The notes under the pieces were generated by a model that was given only the letters and a program-made list of their open reading frames with translations, searched no databases and had not been told where the DNA came from. The translations under genes were made by a program, and so were the position numbers. From Acanthosepion esculentum (taxonomy: Eukaryota; Mollusca; Cephalopoda; Sepiida; Sepiidae), in NCBI GenBank assembly GCA_964036315.1, contig OZ038478.1:139666360-139730359 (forward strand): 64,000 nucleotides of DNA. Direction: 5' to 3'. This document shows, one piece after another, positions 1-11,862 of the stretch; within the stretch, counting starts at the first letter, position 1; every line of letters begins with the position of its first letter.

Positions 1-465
1 TAATGCGGTAGAAATAGCTCGTATATAATAGTAAGGCGTTAGCTATATAAAGATACCATTGCTATAAATGCCTTGCTATTATTTGACGGGTATTTCTGCC
101 TCATCCTGTAGTTAGAAAAGATACTGGTGGCTTTGTTGTCCGATAAAGTAACTGTCGTGGTTTACTATGGAGAAGAGTGAAAGGTTGGATTAAACGGGTG
201 TCGTGAAAAAGATGCAATATTTTATTAAGCAATTCGCAAATTTACAGATATATGGAAAATAATTTACATAGAGTGGAAAATTGCACTATTTACATTATTC
301 GGACTATCGTCCTCATCTTTGTTGCCATATTTCTTACAACTTTCGGCCGTTGTAACCTCCGGCCTTCTTCAGATGGTTGGAATGTCGAACTGAACCCTTT
401 ATTTCGCTCGCTGGGGTAGACTGTTCTAATTCCATATTCCATGTCTAATGGATCTCAGTTATCAG
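1..465. other. Non-coding, no gene seen
   Basis: I see no coding sequence here. The only structured element is the small motif at 334-376, described separately. The stretch lies downstream, on the minus strand, of a Penelope-like endonuclease scrap and may be part of that element's 3' region. Confidence 0.5.
334..376 (-). other. Compact CTGAAGA...GAAA structured motif
   Basis: On the minus strand the order is CTGAAGA, A, GGCC, spacer, TTACAAC, GGCC, GAAA, GTTGTAA. GGCC can pair with GGCC and TTACAAC with GTTGTAA, so the arms interleave. CTGANGA and GAAA are the conserved core boxes of hammerhead ribozymes, and Penelope-like elements are known to carry hammerheads. Here an extra base follows CTGAAGA and I cannot place a cleavage triplet. 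I therefore call it a hammerhead-like motif only. Confidence 0.3.
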
Positions 466-730
466 TTATCTCCTGTTAATTCCCCTCTCCGTGTTCTCTA
501 CTGCCTTAACCAGGTGCTGATTCCGTAAGTTTACGAATTTTCTAATGATGTTCTTTACGATTTCGAGCTGATCCCACAGAGGGCGGTGATTTCCCTTTTC
601 TCTGCATATTTGGTCAGCCACGCCTGATATTTCAACTTTCCCTCGTGTAACAGATTTATAGTGTTCTTGAAGCCTTACCCTAAGCGGGGCGGCCTGTCTC
701 CCCTTTTTATTTCTTTCTGCAGCTGCACGG
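466..730 (-). pseudogene. Penelope-like element: GIY-YIG endonuclease tail (fragment)
   Basis: The minus-strand reading has a block of about 60 residues resembling the C-terminal half of GIY-YIG endonucleases of Penelope-like retroelements. It contains RVRLQEHYKSVTRG, then GVADQICREKGNHRPLWDQ, that is an R..EH signature followed by a conserved histidine-bearing segment. The reading frame upstream (731-906) does not show the expected GIY and YIG boxes, so only the tail survives and the element is inactive. The match is from pattern recognition. Clade assignment is not possible from this piece. Confidence 0.5.
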
Positions 731-1419
731 GATGAAGACGATACTCCGGATAATATAAATAGTGTACATAATACCTCATCACAGAAATATAGACAGATAG
801 TGGAAAATGGATTTGAAATTTTGCAAGTTTGTAAGAATATTTGTAGAGCAAAATGCCTGTTACTGAGTGTCCTTATAAATAAAAGTTCCCTTTTAAAAGT
901 GCGCATTATAAGAATAAAAAATTAGGTACTTTGATCGATAATGATAAACACGACTTACTTGCATACTGTTATTTTTAACAAACATGACTGGTTCTAAGTT
1001 CGATTAAATTTAGGGGTACGGCACAGCAATCTGTTCCTTTGAAATATAATCCTTTTCTTAATAGTTTGCCGTATGATAATAGGAAACGTGCTGTTCTTGA
1101 CGTCGACAAATATGTTCGTCCAATTAAGCTTTCTTAAACAAAATCTTCTCTGACAAAATTATAATTGTAAACGTTTACTTGTGCAAAGGGACTTCTTTTA
1201 ATTTCTCGAATCTAGTTTATTCACATATATTTTCCTCAACAATCAATTTATTTCCGATATATTAATGGTGCTCTATTAACAAATCCCCGTGAGAGGGACT
1301 TAACGGATTTTGTAGACAAACTAACCAAAATCGAACATACAATATGATTTACATACAAAATAGAAGAACACAATAGTTTACTTGTTTTTAGATATCATGT
1401 TACACTGAATTGACAGCTG
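731..1419. other. AT-rich spacer, nothing recognised
   Basis: Both strands are rich in stop codons, and I see no protein motif, tandem repeat or RNA fold that stands out. Confidence 0.5.
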
Positions 1420-2160
1420 CCTAAAACTTAGTGCCCACTAACAATCAACCAATAAAAAATAACCTAATAAACTTCTGTCCCCATCATAACAACAGCATAA
1501 AATCCGGAAGGATCTTAAGAGCATTCAGAATTAGTAGTCCTCAATCAAGAGAATTAAATACATTGAAAATATTTTCAAGAACTTTCAATACCCTATATCA
1601 TATTTAATTCGTAACAAAGAGCCCATAAAATATTCCAAAGTATAAAAACTGCCCTACCTGACAAACGAAACGAATCAAAGAAAGATTGTATTCTACCCAG
1701 TAACTCTAACACAAATACAATCGAAAAGAATTTATCTAAACTCAACATAAAATTTGTCACTGCTACATAATAATAAAAAACTTAATCAATATAAAACAAT
1801 ACAAGCCAAGACATGAAGAAGGAATATAAACTATCGACTTTAAGAAATTTAAACAAAAGACTATATGAACACAAAATGATGGTTTAAAAAACAACACACA
1901 AAACGCATTGGTTGTTCACCGTAACAAAACTGACCACAATTTGGATGTAAAAAATGCTACTCTTATTAAAAAGAAAATTCACACTGACGAAAGTATGTAG
2001 AAAGTGCTTTGATCGCTAATTTAGATAGTAAACGTATGTCCAGGTTCTTACAATGTATCATCATTATTGGCATAATGTCTGTTATTACAATGTGGGATAT
2101 TTAAAACAAAGATAATGGGAAAAAAAAGAAAATCATTTTAGATGAAATGGGCTAGATTGT
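1420..2160 (+). pseudogene. Penelope-like element: end of RT and GIY-YIG domain, decayed
   Basis: Reading the plus strand through stops and frame changes gives a Penelope-like C-terminal half. At about 1430-1620 there is a stretch of the type STNNQPIKNNL...FCPHH...SGRILRAFRISSPQ, as found just after the RT core. At about 1830-2030 there is RLYEHK, NALVVHRNKTDHNLDVKNATLIKK, typical of the GIY-YIG region (R..EH, then H...DH). A related piece lies at 47440-47665 on the same strand. There are multiple in-frame stops, for instance after TDESM. It is a dead 5'-truncated copy. Confidence 0.5.
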
Positions 2161-2852
2161 GTGGCGGACTTCAACATATTAATTTAACTTTAGATTAGGA
2201 AACAACACTGACGTGGAAAAGGATAAGCAAAATACATTGTTACACATAAAATATGTATTTTAACAAAATGTACAATATCAAACAACGATGTGGAAGGAAG
2301 CATGCATTTAAGTAAGAAAAGGTTGAATGAAACAAGAGTTGTCTCTCTTTTTAACTATTATTTTGTATTTCAAAGTTCACTGGAAGAATGTTCATGAGAG
2401 TTTCATATAATGACTGTTCACAGATGATTTTGCTGTGTAAGAAAAGATTCTGTGAGTGTACAAGGAATGTTCAGCATGTGAGTGGTGATGTGTGAGTGAG
2501 AAGGTTGGCACATGGTTTCAACTGTCGTGGATTCGTTTGGCAGCTGAATTCTCACTAATTAGCTAAGAAAAATTCTTGCTTAAATCAGTGACGAAGAATA
2601 ATTATTAGAATTAAAATTATTCTTCACGTGCAGACGATCTGATTGGTTAGCATAGACCAATCAGCGAGAGAGGTTCGAGGAGACTTAAGAAAGCTTCTGG
2701 GATCCGTTTCTCCCGAACGTGCACAAAACTGACTACATAAAAATAGAGCGATTACAAAATTGTCGCATTGCTGTTGATTTGTAAATTGTCTATTATAACA
2801 TAGTGTTGATTTATTAACCAATGAATGCTTGTCGTTGTATGTGATTTGTATT
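2161..2852. other. AT-rich spacer with a short CCAAT-type inverted repeat
   Basis: I find no gene. At 2640-2663 there is a perfect 8-bp inverted repeat, TGATTGGT...ACCAATCA, with an 8-bp centre, which places two facing CCAAT-like boxes close together. There is no nearby gene to regulate, so it may be chance or part of an unrecognised repeat. Confidence 0.4.
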
Positions 2853-2870
2853 TGTGTATGTATGTATGTA

Positions 2871-2913
<43 letters not shown>
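2853..2913. repeat. (TATG)n-(TG)n microsatellite
   Basis: Five or so TATG units pass into about 20 TG units. The translated VCVCV/THTHT readings in this stretch are artefacts of the repeat. Confidence 0.95.
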
Positions 2914-2916
<3 letters not shown>

Positions 2917-4061
2917 AGATATAGATCAGTACAATTCCAAAAATTATTTCACAAAATTTTGAATCTAGCAGTATCTCTAGTTCATGAGCATGTGTATTCA
3001 CAAAAACGTCAACAAAGCCAGTCCGATGAAGCACTAACGGATGAACCTCAATCTCATCTACTTAGCCCCCACCTATCAAATCCTGATTTCATTTCGAGTT
3101 TTACACTGATTTATAATCGACGCACATAACTCAAGGCGATAATTGATCTGAAATAAGCCTTGAAAACTGATCTTATTAAATATTTCAAATCCTTTTCGCA
3201 ACACTTTCTGGTTCACTTAAATGGATTACAGATCCATCTGACTTATTTATTTACATTTAAATTAAACCTCTTCTCAGCCATGAAAATTAATCGTTGAAAT
3301 AATTTCTTAGTTCAAATTCACACAAACTTGATCCTGGAGTCTAGGTAAAAGATTTTCGTTCAACAAACCACAGAAAACTGTTCATTTCTATTTTTAAATA
3401 GTTCAAAAGTAGACAGCGGACATTTGCTTTCTCCGTCTCATATCACAACAAAGCAAATAATCGGATTTGATGAGGTAATGTAATCTATTGTCCCTCTTAT
3501 CCTATAAAATCTCTACGCATTTTTCTTATAATTGTGTATTTCATTCCAGCCTAAAGAAGCCGAACGAAAACACGTCGGTGAACTGCGTCGTTCATAAGAT
3601 TTTCGACTTATCACCTCTGCTTATGTTTCAGATACTATTATATATATTACAAATGTACATTCCTTAAGAAATTATACGCACGCACGCACACACACATATA
3701 AGTATGTTTATTAAATGTGTTATTTATAACGGATACAAACTTATCAATAACACATTTAAAAAAACATATTTTTATTCGCATTATATTATTTCGTCTCGGA
3801 TGCTACCTGAATTTTATCAAAAACAAAATAATTCCATGCCTGAAGATGACTGAATGTACAGTTGAAAGTACTTGCGTATTTAAGAATTTTATACAGTTTA
3901 TAATTTTAAAAACAAGGATCATAACATTCATCGAGTGATTGGTAGGTTAATGCATCTTTAAAATTTTGTTAGCGAAGAGATTCTGCCATGTTATATCATT
4001 GACTTCACCAATTTACCTTTTGTATGAATGATTCATTGTAATATAAATTGAACTGCGCTAC

Positions 4062-4065
<4 letters not shown>
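2914..4065. other. Non-coding AT-rich stretch
   Basis: No convincing gene is visible. Two small structured motifs of the CTRAAGA...GAA type occur at about 3549-3590 and 3839-3871 on the plus strand, the same strand as the upstream Penelope-like remnant. A short CACACA/ACGCACGC patch lies near 3680. Confidence 0.5.
3839..3871 (+). other. Second CTGAAGA...GAAA structured motif
   Basis: The order is CTGAAGA, T, GACT, spacer, GTAC, AGTT, GAAA, GTAC. GACT pairs with AGTT (one G-T wobble) and GTAC pairs with GTAC, the same interleaved order of arms as the motif at 334-376 but with different bases in every arm. A looser relative begins CTAAAGA near 3551 with CCGA/TCGG arms. Confidence 0.3.

Positions 4066-4110
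<45 letters not shown>
4066..4110. repeat. (TA)n microsatellite
   Basis: About 22 uninterrupted TA units. Confidence 0.95.
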
Positions 4111-4114
<4 letters not shown>

Positions 4115-4952
4115 ATCTTTCGACAAGAATGATTGCATTGCTCACAGAAAAGTTAGTGTTATTTAATCATTTCGTGTCAATAATGCTAGTAAGGAAGACG
4201 CAATGTGTTACTGAGAATGAAAGACAATAAGACTTTAGAAGAAACTGGAAACCCAATCTTAAACAGGGAACAAGGGATAAACCTCTACTTCTGTTCCCTA
4301 GACCGGGAAGGATTGTGAACCTGGCGATAGGAGGTTTATTTTTGTTCCTACCACGCCTCCCTTTACTCATTCTACAGTTTTTAATGAAACCGTATAATGC
4401 AATATACATTTTGATACCTTTGGATCTCTTCGATTAACAATTGCATTCGAAGACGGCCAACAGTAGCTTTTGGAATTAGAACTTGGTTTTAGTTAACTGT
4501 ATATAACAACTAGTATATATAAAGTAGCTAATTCAAATATCCAAATATTTGTTGTTTTACTTTTATTTTTCATTTAAGAGAATTCAGCCAAACCAAGGCA
4601 GTAAAGCTATTGAGACACAAGGTGATACTTAGTATGAAAGGATTAGAAAACAGTAACCTAATTTTGGAGTGAGAACAACAGGAAAATAATCAGGAAGATA
4701 GTAAATAACGTTTGACATTGTATTTAAATTTTTGAAAATCAAACTTGACTAGAAAGCAATATGCCGGAAGAAATCTCTACAAGCAAAAACTGCGATAAAA
4801 AATATTAGCATAGAACTTACCGTTACATCTAGATAATTCAACTGCGAATTGATGAAACCTTGTGGCTAATCTAGTACTGCGCTTAAATTCATAAAGTATG
4901 GCAAAAAGATCATGAAATTATTTACAAAAACTATACATAGAAGCATCTTTAC
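4111..4952. other. Non-coding, nothing recognised
   Basis: An 80-codon open frame on the minus strand (4167-4409) has no recognisable motif and is probably chance. Nothing else stands out. Confidence 0.45.
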
Positions 4953-5692
4953 GGCAGACTGAAGCCGAGGTGTCAGATCCAGACCAATTATATTGCTGAT
5001 TCAGCTTTGGATTTTATCTAGAATCTGAAACCTAACCATATGAGGCAATAATATTTGAGGTATGGATGAATGGTAGACTTATAGATATATAAGATAGATT
5101 CAGGAGAGAAAAATTCTCTAGCACGACACAGTAAGCCAATATTCTTATTCTTAGCAGCAAACCTAGCAATGGATTCAATATAGTTTTTCTAATTTATGTC
5201 AGCCCAGAATGTTAGCACGAGAAGGCGCAACAAGTTACTCTCTTGGAGATTAGCATCAGCCGTGCTGATGGAAAACAGAAAGGGTAATCTCAGATGATTA
5301 ATAAAGAGCAGTTTTGCTTTAGATTCGTTAAAATTAGCAAGCCATCCTTTGCGCCATTTAACAACAGTCTGTAGGTCAATTTTTAGATCAGCTGCCTATG
5401 TGACCTCATCGATCTGATCAGACTTACTATCGAAACAGGAGTAAATGGCTCTGTCATCAGCATAGATACCAAGTTGAGAGCTGAAACCATCAGGAAGCTC
5501 ATCAATAGAAATTAAGAACAAAGTCCCTGGGGTACCTGCTTTATCACGAGAGGATCTTGAATAGTGGCCGTTCAGGGTAACTTTCATTTCGTGATTTGTT
5601 AAAGACTGAATCATCTCAAAGGTTTGTTCGGATACATCATAACTTTTCAACTTGGGAAGAAGACCTAGAGAAACGAAAGTCATATTTGACAC
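4953..5692 (-). pseudogene. CR1/Jockey-like LINE reverse transcriptase fragment
   Basis: The minus strand carries the second half of a non-LTR reverse transcriptase. It opens with VTLNGHYSRS, then TPGTLFLISIDELPDG, then the catalytic box IYADDRAIY. It continues in broken frames through WLANFNESKAKLLFINHLR and ISTADANLQESNLLRLL to IARFAAK...LCRAREFF and IYKSTIHPYLKY, the usual RT thumb. There are several frameshifts and stops. The endonuclease and the N-terminal RT fingers are absent. The 3' end lies close to 4953. A fragment of the same family is at 10695-11065. Clade is inferred from motif style only. Confidence 0.75.
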
Positions 5693-5699
5693 TGACAGG

Positions 5700-5876
5700 A
5701 CACAGGGAAAGCAAGAGGGACAGGAAGAGCAGCGGATAATTTACGTAATGAACTTGTGTAAATGGATAGCAGGATAGGGATATCAAGAGATAATGAAGAG
5801 GGAAAACCTTCCGAAGAGCTGTAAGGATTTTAAGACGGGGGGAGCCATGATCGTTTACGTTCAGGAAGGCACATAA
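5700..5876 (+). pseudogene. RTE-like LINE, C-terminal fragment (copy 1)
   Basis: The plus strand reads GKQEGQEEQRIIYVMNLCKW, then EIMKRENLP, then GGAMIVYVQEGT with one stop inside. This matches the last part of RTE/BovB-type ORF2 proteins, where a GKR.R.RQR.TYL...LCKW block precedes a short WR.MI.YV tail. It abuts the CR1-like fragment in the opposite orientation. About 190 bases of unassigned sequence follow. Confidence 0.55.
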
Positions 5877-6064
5877 AACATTAACATGCAGTTTGATTGA
5901 TTGATTTGATTTTGTTTGTTTAACGGCATATCAACACCTTATAGGGCTTTTACTGCCAAAATGTAATTTTCTTCTGGGCTTTGAAGTCATAAAAATATGT
6001 TGTTATGGATTCAAAACTTGATACATAGTATATGATACCGCGTTTGTGCCGGCATAATTACGAT

Positions 6065-6428
6065 ATTATTTTCCGCGCTAACAAGATTTCTGCGAGAGTC
6101 ATGGCCGAAGAGGTCACGGAACAGGCGGGCAGCCTTACCCCTATCCCTCAAGACCTTCGCATTCAGGCTGGTTATCTTGATTGCCATCTTTTAAGTCTGA
6201 AATGAGGAAAATAAGAGTTAACCTGTTCACATCCCGTGTGGGAATCTGCTTTGGCAAGGACTCCGGCGGATTGTCCTTGGCTCTATGTACCCATCTCCGA
6301 GATCATCTGTCCTTCCAGGACAATTCCATCGACGTCCGAGGGATAGGTTAGTTTAACTGACCTATATAACGAGGGATGGATTAACACAAGGACCCTCTCA
6401 GCACAAAAATGCCTTAATTTTTTTCATA
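6065..6428 (-). pseudogene. Tx1-like LINE scrap spanning the ORF1/ORF2 junction
   Basis: At 6100-6190 the minus strand encodes the start of an ORF2 endonuclease (MAIKITSLNAKVLRDRGKAA), closely related to copies A and C. At 6200-6425 it encodes the end of ORF1, with VHPSLY-like and DVGGI-like blocks in broken frame. Both ends are abrupt, and the piece sits between RTE-like sequence on either side. It shows that the family also occurs outside the main cluster. Confidence 0.7.
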
Positions 6429-6439
6429 TGCAGGGATTC

Positions 6440-6991
6440 CATTTCAAACACTGAGATCCGTAGATGTACTGGGATGGGCAAGGACGAATTCCAAAGGCTA
6501 GACATAGTATCGCGAAACAGGAGGATTTCTTTGGTAACAAAGAAAAGAATACTGAAATGTTAAGTGACATCTGTCGTTCTTTACGGCAGCGAATGTTGGA
6601 GGCTTTCCTCAAACATGAAGAAGCGACCCAAGGCGACGGCGATGTGGTTCTACAGGAGGATGCTAAGGATATCATGGACCGAGTGGTGTTGTCTTAGAGA
6701 GGATGCAAACAAGGAGGGCGCCTATAATTAACACCAGGAAGAGGCAGCTGAAGTTTCTGGGACACATAATGAGTAAGGAGGGTATGGGGAATCTAAAACT
6801 CACGGGTCGAATAGAGGGAACGAGAGACAATGGAAAACAACGCATGGCATACCTAGCGGGCTTAAAGCAAGTGGTTGACGGAACGTGGTCTGGGTAAGGT
6901 AGCAGAAGGGAGGAACTTGTTGAGAGTTGCAAGGGATAGAGGGAGGTGGAAAGTCACGATCGCCTACGTCCTGAAAAGACATGGCACATAA
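6440..6991 (+). pseudogene. RTE-like LINE, RT C-terminal region (copy 2)
   Basis: With frame changes the plus strand reads TKKRILKC, VTSVVLYGSECWRLS, then KKRPKATAMWFYRRMLRISW, then RKRQLKFLGHIMSKEG and LTGRIEGTRDNGKQRMAYLA. This is the characteristic C-terminal region after the RT core in RTE/BovB-type elements. It contains at least three frameshifts or stops. Its tail (a VTIAYV-like stretch ending near 6990) matches the tail of copy 1 at 5700-5876, so both come from one family. Confidence 0.65.
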
Positions 6992-7310
6992 AAAGAAAAA
7001 GTAGCGCTAAAATATTTTTAGAATAATACGAAATAAAATTAAAAACACGCAGATACACATATTTTCTCATAATTGGCAATCATTAAAGTGTTAAATACAT
7101 TATTTTTATAGATACAAATCTTTAAGTAAATGTTTTGTTTATAATATTTGTATATTTATTGTATTTGTATCCATAAATATAAGGTATAAACAGAAAATAT
7201 ATTCAATTATTTATCGGATTTCATATTATATATTGTTTGTTTATGTTAATATACGCTTGGAGCAGATATGATCGCTTGAAAAAAAAAACAGTAATTTGAT
7301 TTTGCTAGGC
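6992..7310. other. AT-rich spacer
   Basis: Very AT-rich and without coding potential. It may include the 3' untranslated region of the RTE-like fragment before it. Confidence 0.45.
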
Positions 7311-7393
7311 GCCTCATCTGTAGCTAAATGGTATAGCACGTCAGGACAAATGGCGGTTCCGTGTAGGATACAGGTTCAATTCCTGTCGGAGGA
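7311..7393 (+). tRNA. tRNA-like sequence, class-II shape (pseudogene or SINE head)
   Basis: A D-arm (GCTAAATGGTATAGC), a five-pair anticodon stem (CGTCA/TGGCG) around the loop GGACAAA, a longer variable arm (TTCC...GGAT) and a good T-arm (ACAGG-TTCAATT-CCTGT) follow in order. A-box and B-box promoter sequences are therefore present. Against a working tRNA, the base before the anticodon is G rather than T and only about four acceptor pairs form. It is best read as a decayed tRNA or the head of a tRNA-derived SINE. Confidence 0.4.
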
Positions 7394-8059
7394 CACATAT
7401 TTTCTACGAAATTTCTCGGACATTCACGCCAGTAAATGTAATTAATACAGGTTATTATAAACTAAGCATTTACTTAAATATGTGTATGTATAAAACTAAA
7501 GTATGAACAAAAAACATATTAAAATAATTGTTATATATATATTATATATGAGAGAGAGAGAGTACCGATGATCTAAAAAAGTTTTCCTTCACACGTATCA
7601 TAGATGCCAAACAAAAGAACAAAGTGTCATAATTTATCAATATGTAACTATATGGCCATAGATGAAAATGTTCATTTGGTCTTTTGATGAATAAAATGAA
7701 ATTGTCCTTATAAAATATTACAAGTCCATTTTACATTTGTTTGTATTAAGATGTCTGTAAGGATAATCGGTCTTGGGAAAACTGATTGCATTTCAGCAAA
7801 TCCAAAATAATCTACACAGAAAAGCATCATACCAAATGGGAAAGAGAGATGGTGCAATCTCACAATATTGCTGAAAGCAGAACAGTTCAGTCTTATCTAA
7901 AAGTGATGTTATGGCGTTGAGCTTGGCATTATTTGAAATTTTTCTAATATTCGTTTGTTTCCTCAAGAAAACGGAAAGGGAAATAAGTCTTTTGATTGAA
8001 GTAAGTCAATATTTTTACACGTGAGAACGAAATAGACGGTTGGATAGCTGGATTGTACT
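7394..8059. other. Non-coding spacer
   Basis: AT-rich, with a short TA/GA patch near 7548-7563. It may contain a SINE body after the tRNA-like head, but I recognise none. Confidence 0.4.
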
Positions 8060-8865
8060 TAAAAAGGAGGGGGGGGAATCGCAGTTAAATTAATGGAAAT
8101 ATTTCCACCTTCATACAAGTTAATCTTCGCAACTGAGCATAGATTTCCGATCGGATTCAAATCAGAAACTTGATGGTGGGCATTCCATTATTTTCTTCCC
8201 TGTAAATATTTTATACTAAAAGAATTCAGGGATAAGCTGAGATACATGAGAAGTAGCATTGCTGTGCCTTAATGCAGACTTCACTTTGAACCTGCGAGAC
8301 TGGGACTTGTAGCATGGAAAGAAAGTCTTGGTCATAAAATCGGGATAGCACTGTTCAGTTTAACTCCACTATCAACTTTGAATGGCGCAGTAATGGTTTG
8401 ATCGAAAATTCCAGCCCATATCACAACAATACCACCTCCTTGTTGCCTTCTGTTAGTCTAGGGCACGTCTGGAATGGGTAAAATCAATCCTTTGGCCCAT
8501 CTATCAGGTCCACAGTCGAGAAATGTCAAATTTTCATGTATTTCTTGGAACAATTTTGTCGATTTAAAATATTTACTTTAGTGAGATGAGTTTGCCTAGG
8601 AGAGATTTTTACAGATAATATTTCAGAAAGTATTCTACACCTTTTGTCTTTCTTCACTCACTCAACTCAGATCTGAGCGCTGATCAAAAGTGGCTGTTTC
8701 GTTATAACTCGCTTCTTTTACGTTCGAGGAAGCAATTTTTGAAGTATTTTTACATTGCTTCAAATTCTCAGTTTAGTTATAATTCCAACAGCTTTCTTCA
8801 TCGTTCGATGATCTCTGTAATTTTCTGTCTTTCAGCAGTTGGCAGACCCTTCTTTTTATCCATGT
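8060..8865 (-). pseudogene. Tc1-like transposase pseudogene
   Basis: The minus strand begins with a Tc1-type DNA-binding domain, MDKKKGLPTAERQKITEIIE, at 8863, then a poorly preserved middle. The catalytic domain starts near 8500 with DGPDRWAKGLI, then RRQQGGGIVVIWAGIF, FKVDSGVKLNS, and KTFFPCYKSQSRRFKVKSAL. An HSNATSHVSQL stretch stands where Tc1 proteins have a D-N-A-P-S-H box, and a degraded WPPSSPDLNP-type block lies near 8170. The catalytic aspartate of the second box appears lost and several stops interrupt the frame. Terminal inverted repeats were not identified. The remnant is shorter than a full Tc1 (about 1.6 kb). Confidence 0.65.
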
Positions 8866-9267
8866 TTCAACATATATTATGGTCAAATAGAAAAAAAATA
8901 GTTTTTACTACATTTCAGAGGACTTAAGCTAATATTAATTTAATGTCTATACTAACTACAGTCAGTTCATTTTCGTGAATTTCAAATACCCCAAATACTA
9001 ATCATTAAAATGGCAAATATTTTACTAAAGGTGAAATAGACCGGTTTATATTTGGCAAATATTGGCTTAGAACGTTTAGAGGTACTGAGGTCTAACTGAT
9101 ATTTATTTGATTTGCATAATAACTTCAGACAGGCTGTAGTGCTTAGATAGCAAAGTAAGTAATTATTTATCTACCTACATTGGTCAATTATTTCAGTTTT
9201 CTTGTTTAAGAGTTTATTTTGGTTTTCCTCAAAGCACCGTTTATGGAGCTGCACTTTTATAATTTCT
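8866..9267. other. Non-coding spacer
   Basis: AT-rich sequence with no recognisable gene. It may include the outer part of the Tc1 remnant. Confidence 0.4.
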
Positions 9268-10047
<780 letters not shown>

Positions 10048-10206
10048 AGATACTCAAAAATCAATATTAAACCAAGAAAATGTACATGAATTATTTTTAA
10101 CGATATAAAAATAAAAAAATAAGCTGTCAATAGCTGATATCTGTTGCTGAATGGACGGAGCTATTGATAGCGAGTCTTTCTACAAAACTCAAGATTCAAT
10201 CAGCAA

Positions 10207-10236
10207 ATGTGAGATAGATAGATAGATAGATAGATA
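10207..10236. repeat. (GATA)n microsatellite
   Basis: About six to seven AGAT units in a row. Confidence 0.9.
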
Positions 10237-10657
10237 TCGGAATATCCGCAGGCGCATAAAGAATATTCATTTTGAAACGTGTACATCCATTACGCTTGAA
10301 ATACTTCAGATCTCCAGAGAAAATCATTTCCTGATGGGATAAATATATGATAGGAAGAGTAAAAGCCCATCGATGTTAAACCACACATTCTGAAGTCTCT
10401 TTTCTGGCATGAACACTTGAAGATAACTTTCCATCAGTTTGAATAGGAAAATATGCAGAAGCAAATTAATAGACAATTATTTACACCGACTTTTAGAATA
10501 AATGCTGGTGCTTGTAGTGTTGCTCGAGACTATTAGCTGTTACTACGCTGAATGGGAGCGGCATGTCAATTTCAAATTCAAGCCAATTCTGTTGTGTTTT
10601 TTATATTTTTTAGCCACATAAACTTCACTTCTTGCCAAATTTTATATTTGTATTATT

Positions 10658-10659
<2 letters not shown>

Positions 10660-10697
<38 letters not shown>
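10660..10697. repeat. (TA)n microsatellite at the 3' edge of a LINE fragment
   Basis: About 19 TA units lying immediately beside the 3' side of the CR1/Jockey-like fragment at 10695-11065. Confidence 0.95.
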
Positions 10698-10699
<2 letters not shown>

Positions 10700-11065
10700 C
10701 TGTGTTTGTGATTAAATGAAAGTAGTTTTGTCTTGGAGGCGTTAAAATTTACTTGTTTCGGTTCACCGCCGATTGAAGATCGTTTTCAAGAACATTTGTC
10801 AGGTTTACTTTGTCAAGTCTGTCGGATTTGCTACTAAGACAGGACTAAATGATAGTATCATCTGCATAAATACTTAGTTGGGAACGGATTATATCGGGGA
10901 GATTATTGATGGCAATCACAAACAGCGTGGGTCCCAGGATATAACCCTTGAGGACCCCTGCGTTACTCTGGAAAGATTTGGAATTCACCCCGTTCAGCAT
11001 GACATTCATTATAAGATTTGTTAGAAACAATTGGACTAAGACAAATATTCGTTCTGTAACACCGT
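10695..11065 (-). pseudogene. CR1/Jockey-like LINE reverse transcriptase fragment
   Basis: The minus strand reads VMLNGVNSKSFQSNAGVLKG, ILGPTLFVIAINNLPD and the catalytic box IYADDTIIY, then in shifted frames ENDLQSAVNRNK and QVNFNASKTKLLSFNH. It is the same type of RT as at 4953-5692. The copy is trimmed at both ends and lies between two (TA)n tracts (10660-10697 and 11074-11115), so it either inserted into or was cut by microsatellite DNA. Confidence 0.75.
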
Positions 11066-11071
11066 AGCCCT

Positions 11072-11180
<109 letters not shown>

Positions 11181-11309
11181 TGTGTCCTGTGTACTTCATT
11201 ATATAACATATAATAAAGAATTATTGGTTTACTTTTATATTGAGCTCCTTTTTAAATTAATTTTATGAACGTTTGAATTTATATTCGATTCGTTTTCAAT
11301 GCATTTGTG

Positions 11310-11314
<5 letters not shown>

Positions 11315-11361
<47 letters not shown>
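11315..11361. repeat. (TA)n microsatellite
   Basis: About 23 TA units. Confidence 0.95.
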
Positions 11362-11364
<3 letters not shown>

Positions 11365-11585
11365 GAAATAGACATGCTTGTACAGACAATTTTGAATGAC
11401 CATCACGAGGAGGCGACAGATAACGGTCAGAATTTACCGCTGAAGACTTCATTAACTGCATGAAACTCCGAGTAGTGTTATGGACATTGGATATTATGTA
11501 TATTCACTAATATATCTTTCATAGGTCTGTTTCGTAACATTCAGCCATGTATTTATAAAACATGAGAAAGAAATATACGTAAACA

Positions 11586-11588
<3 letters not shown>

Positions 11589-11645
<57 letters not shown>
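11589..11645. repeat. (TA)n microsatellite
   Basis: About 28 TA units. Confidence 0.95.
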
Positions 11646-11648
<3 letters not shown>

Positions 11649-11767
11649 GGGAGAGTGAGGGACTATAGGAAAACAAAATATCTTTTGTATGTATCGAGAA
11701 CAATCTAAAGAAAAAACTGAGACTTGAAAAAGTTTAGCGTAACAAAAAACGTTCCACTTTGTCATAG

Positions 11768-11776
11768 CATTTTTAC

Positions 11777-11824
<48 letters not shown>

Positions 11825-11862
11825 TTATATATATATATATATATATATAGGTAAAATTAGGG
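11768..11862. repeat. (TA)n tract bounded by inverted TTTTACCT/AGGTAAAA arms
   Basis: TTTTTACCTAATATA at the left and TATAGGTAAAATT at the right face each other across two (TA)n tracts joined by AATATT. The whole could fold into one long hairpin. The arms could be the ends of a very short TA-targeting transposon or simply a palindrome grown by slippage. Confidence 0.6.

Noticed and set aside
10740..10795. Another CTGAAGA-type terminal motif (GAACCGAAACAAG on the minus strand)
   Set aside because: Translation shows that it is coding sequence of the CR1/Jockey-like RT (QVNFNASKTKLLSFNH), so the resemblance is coincidental.
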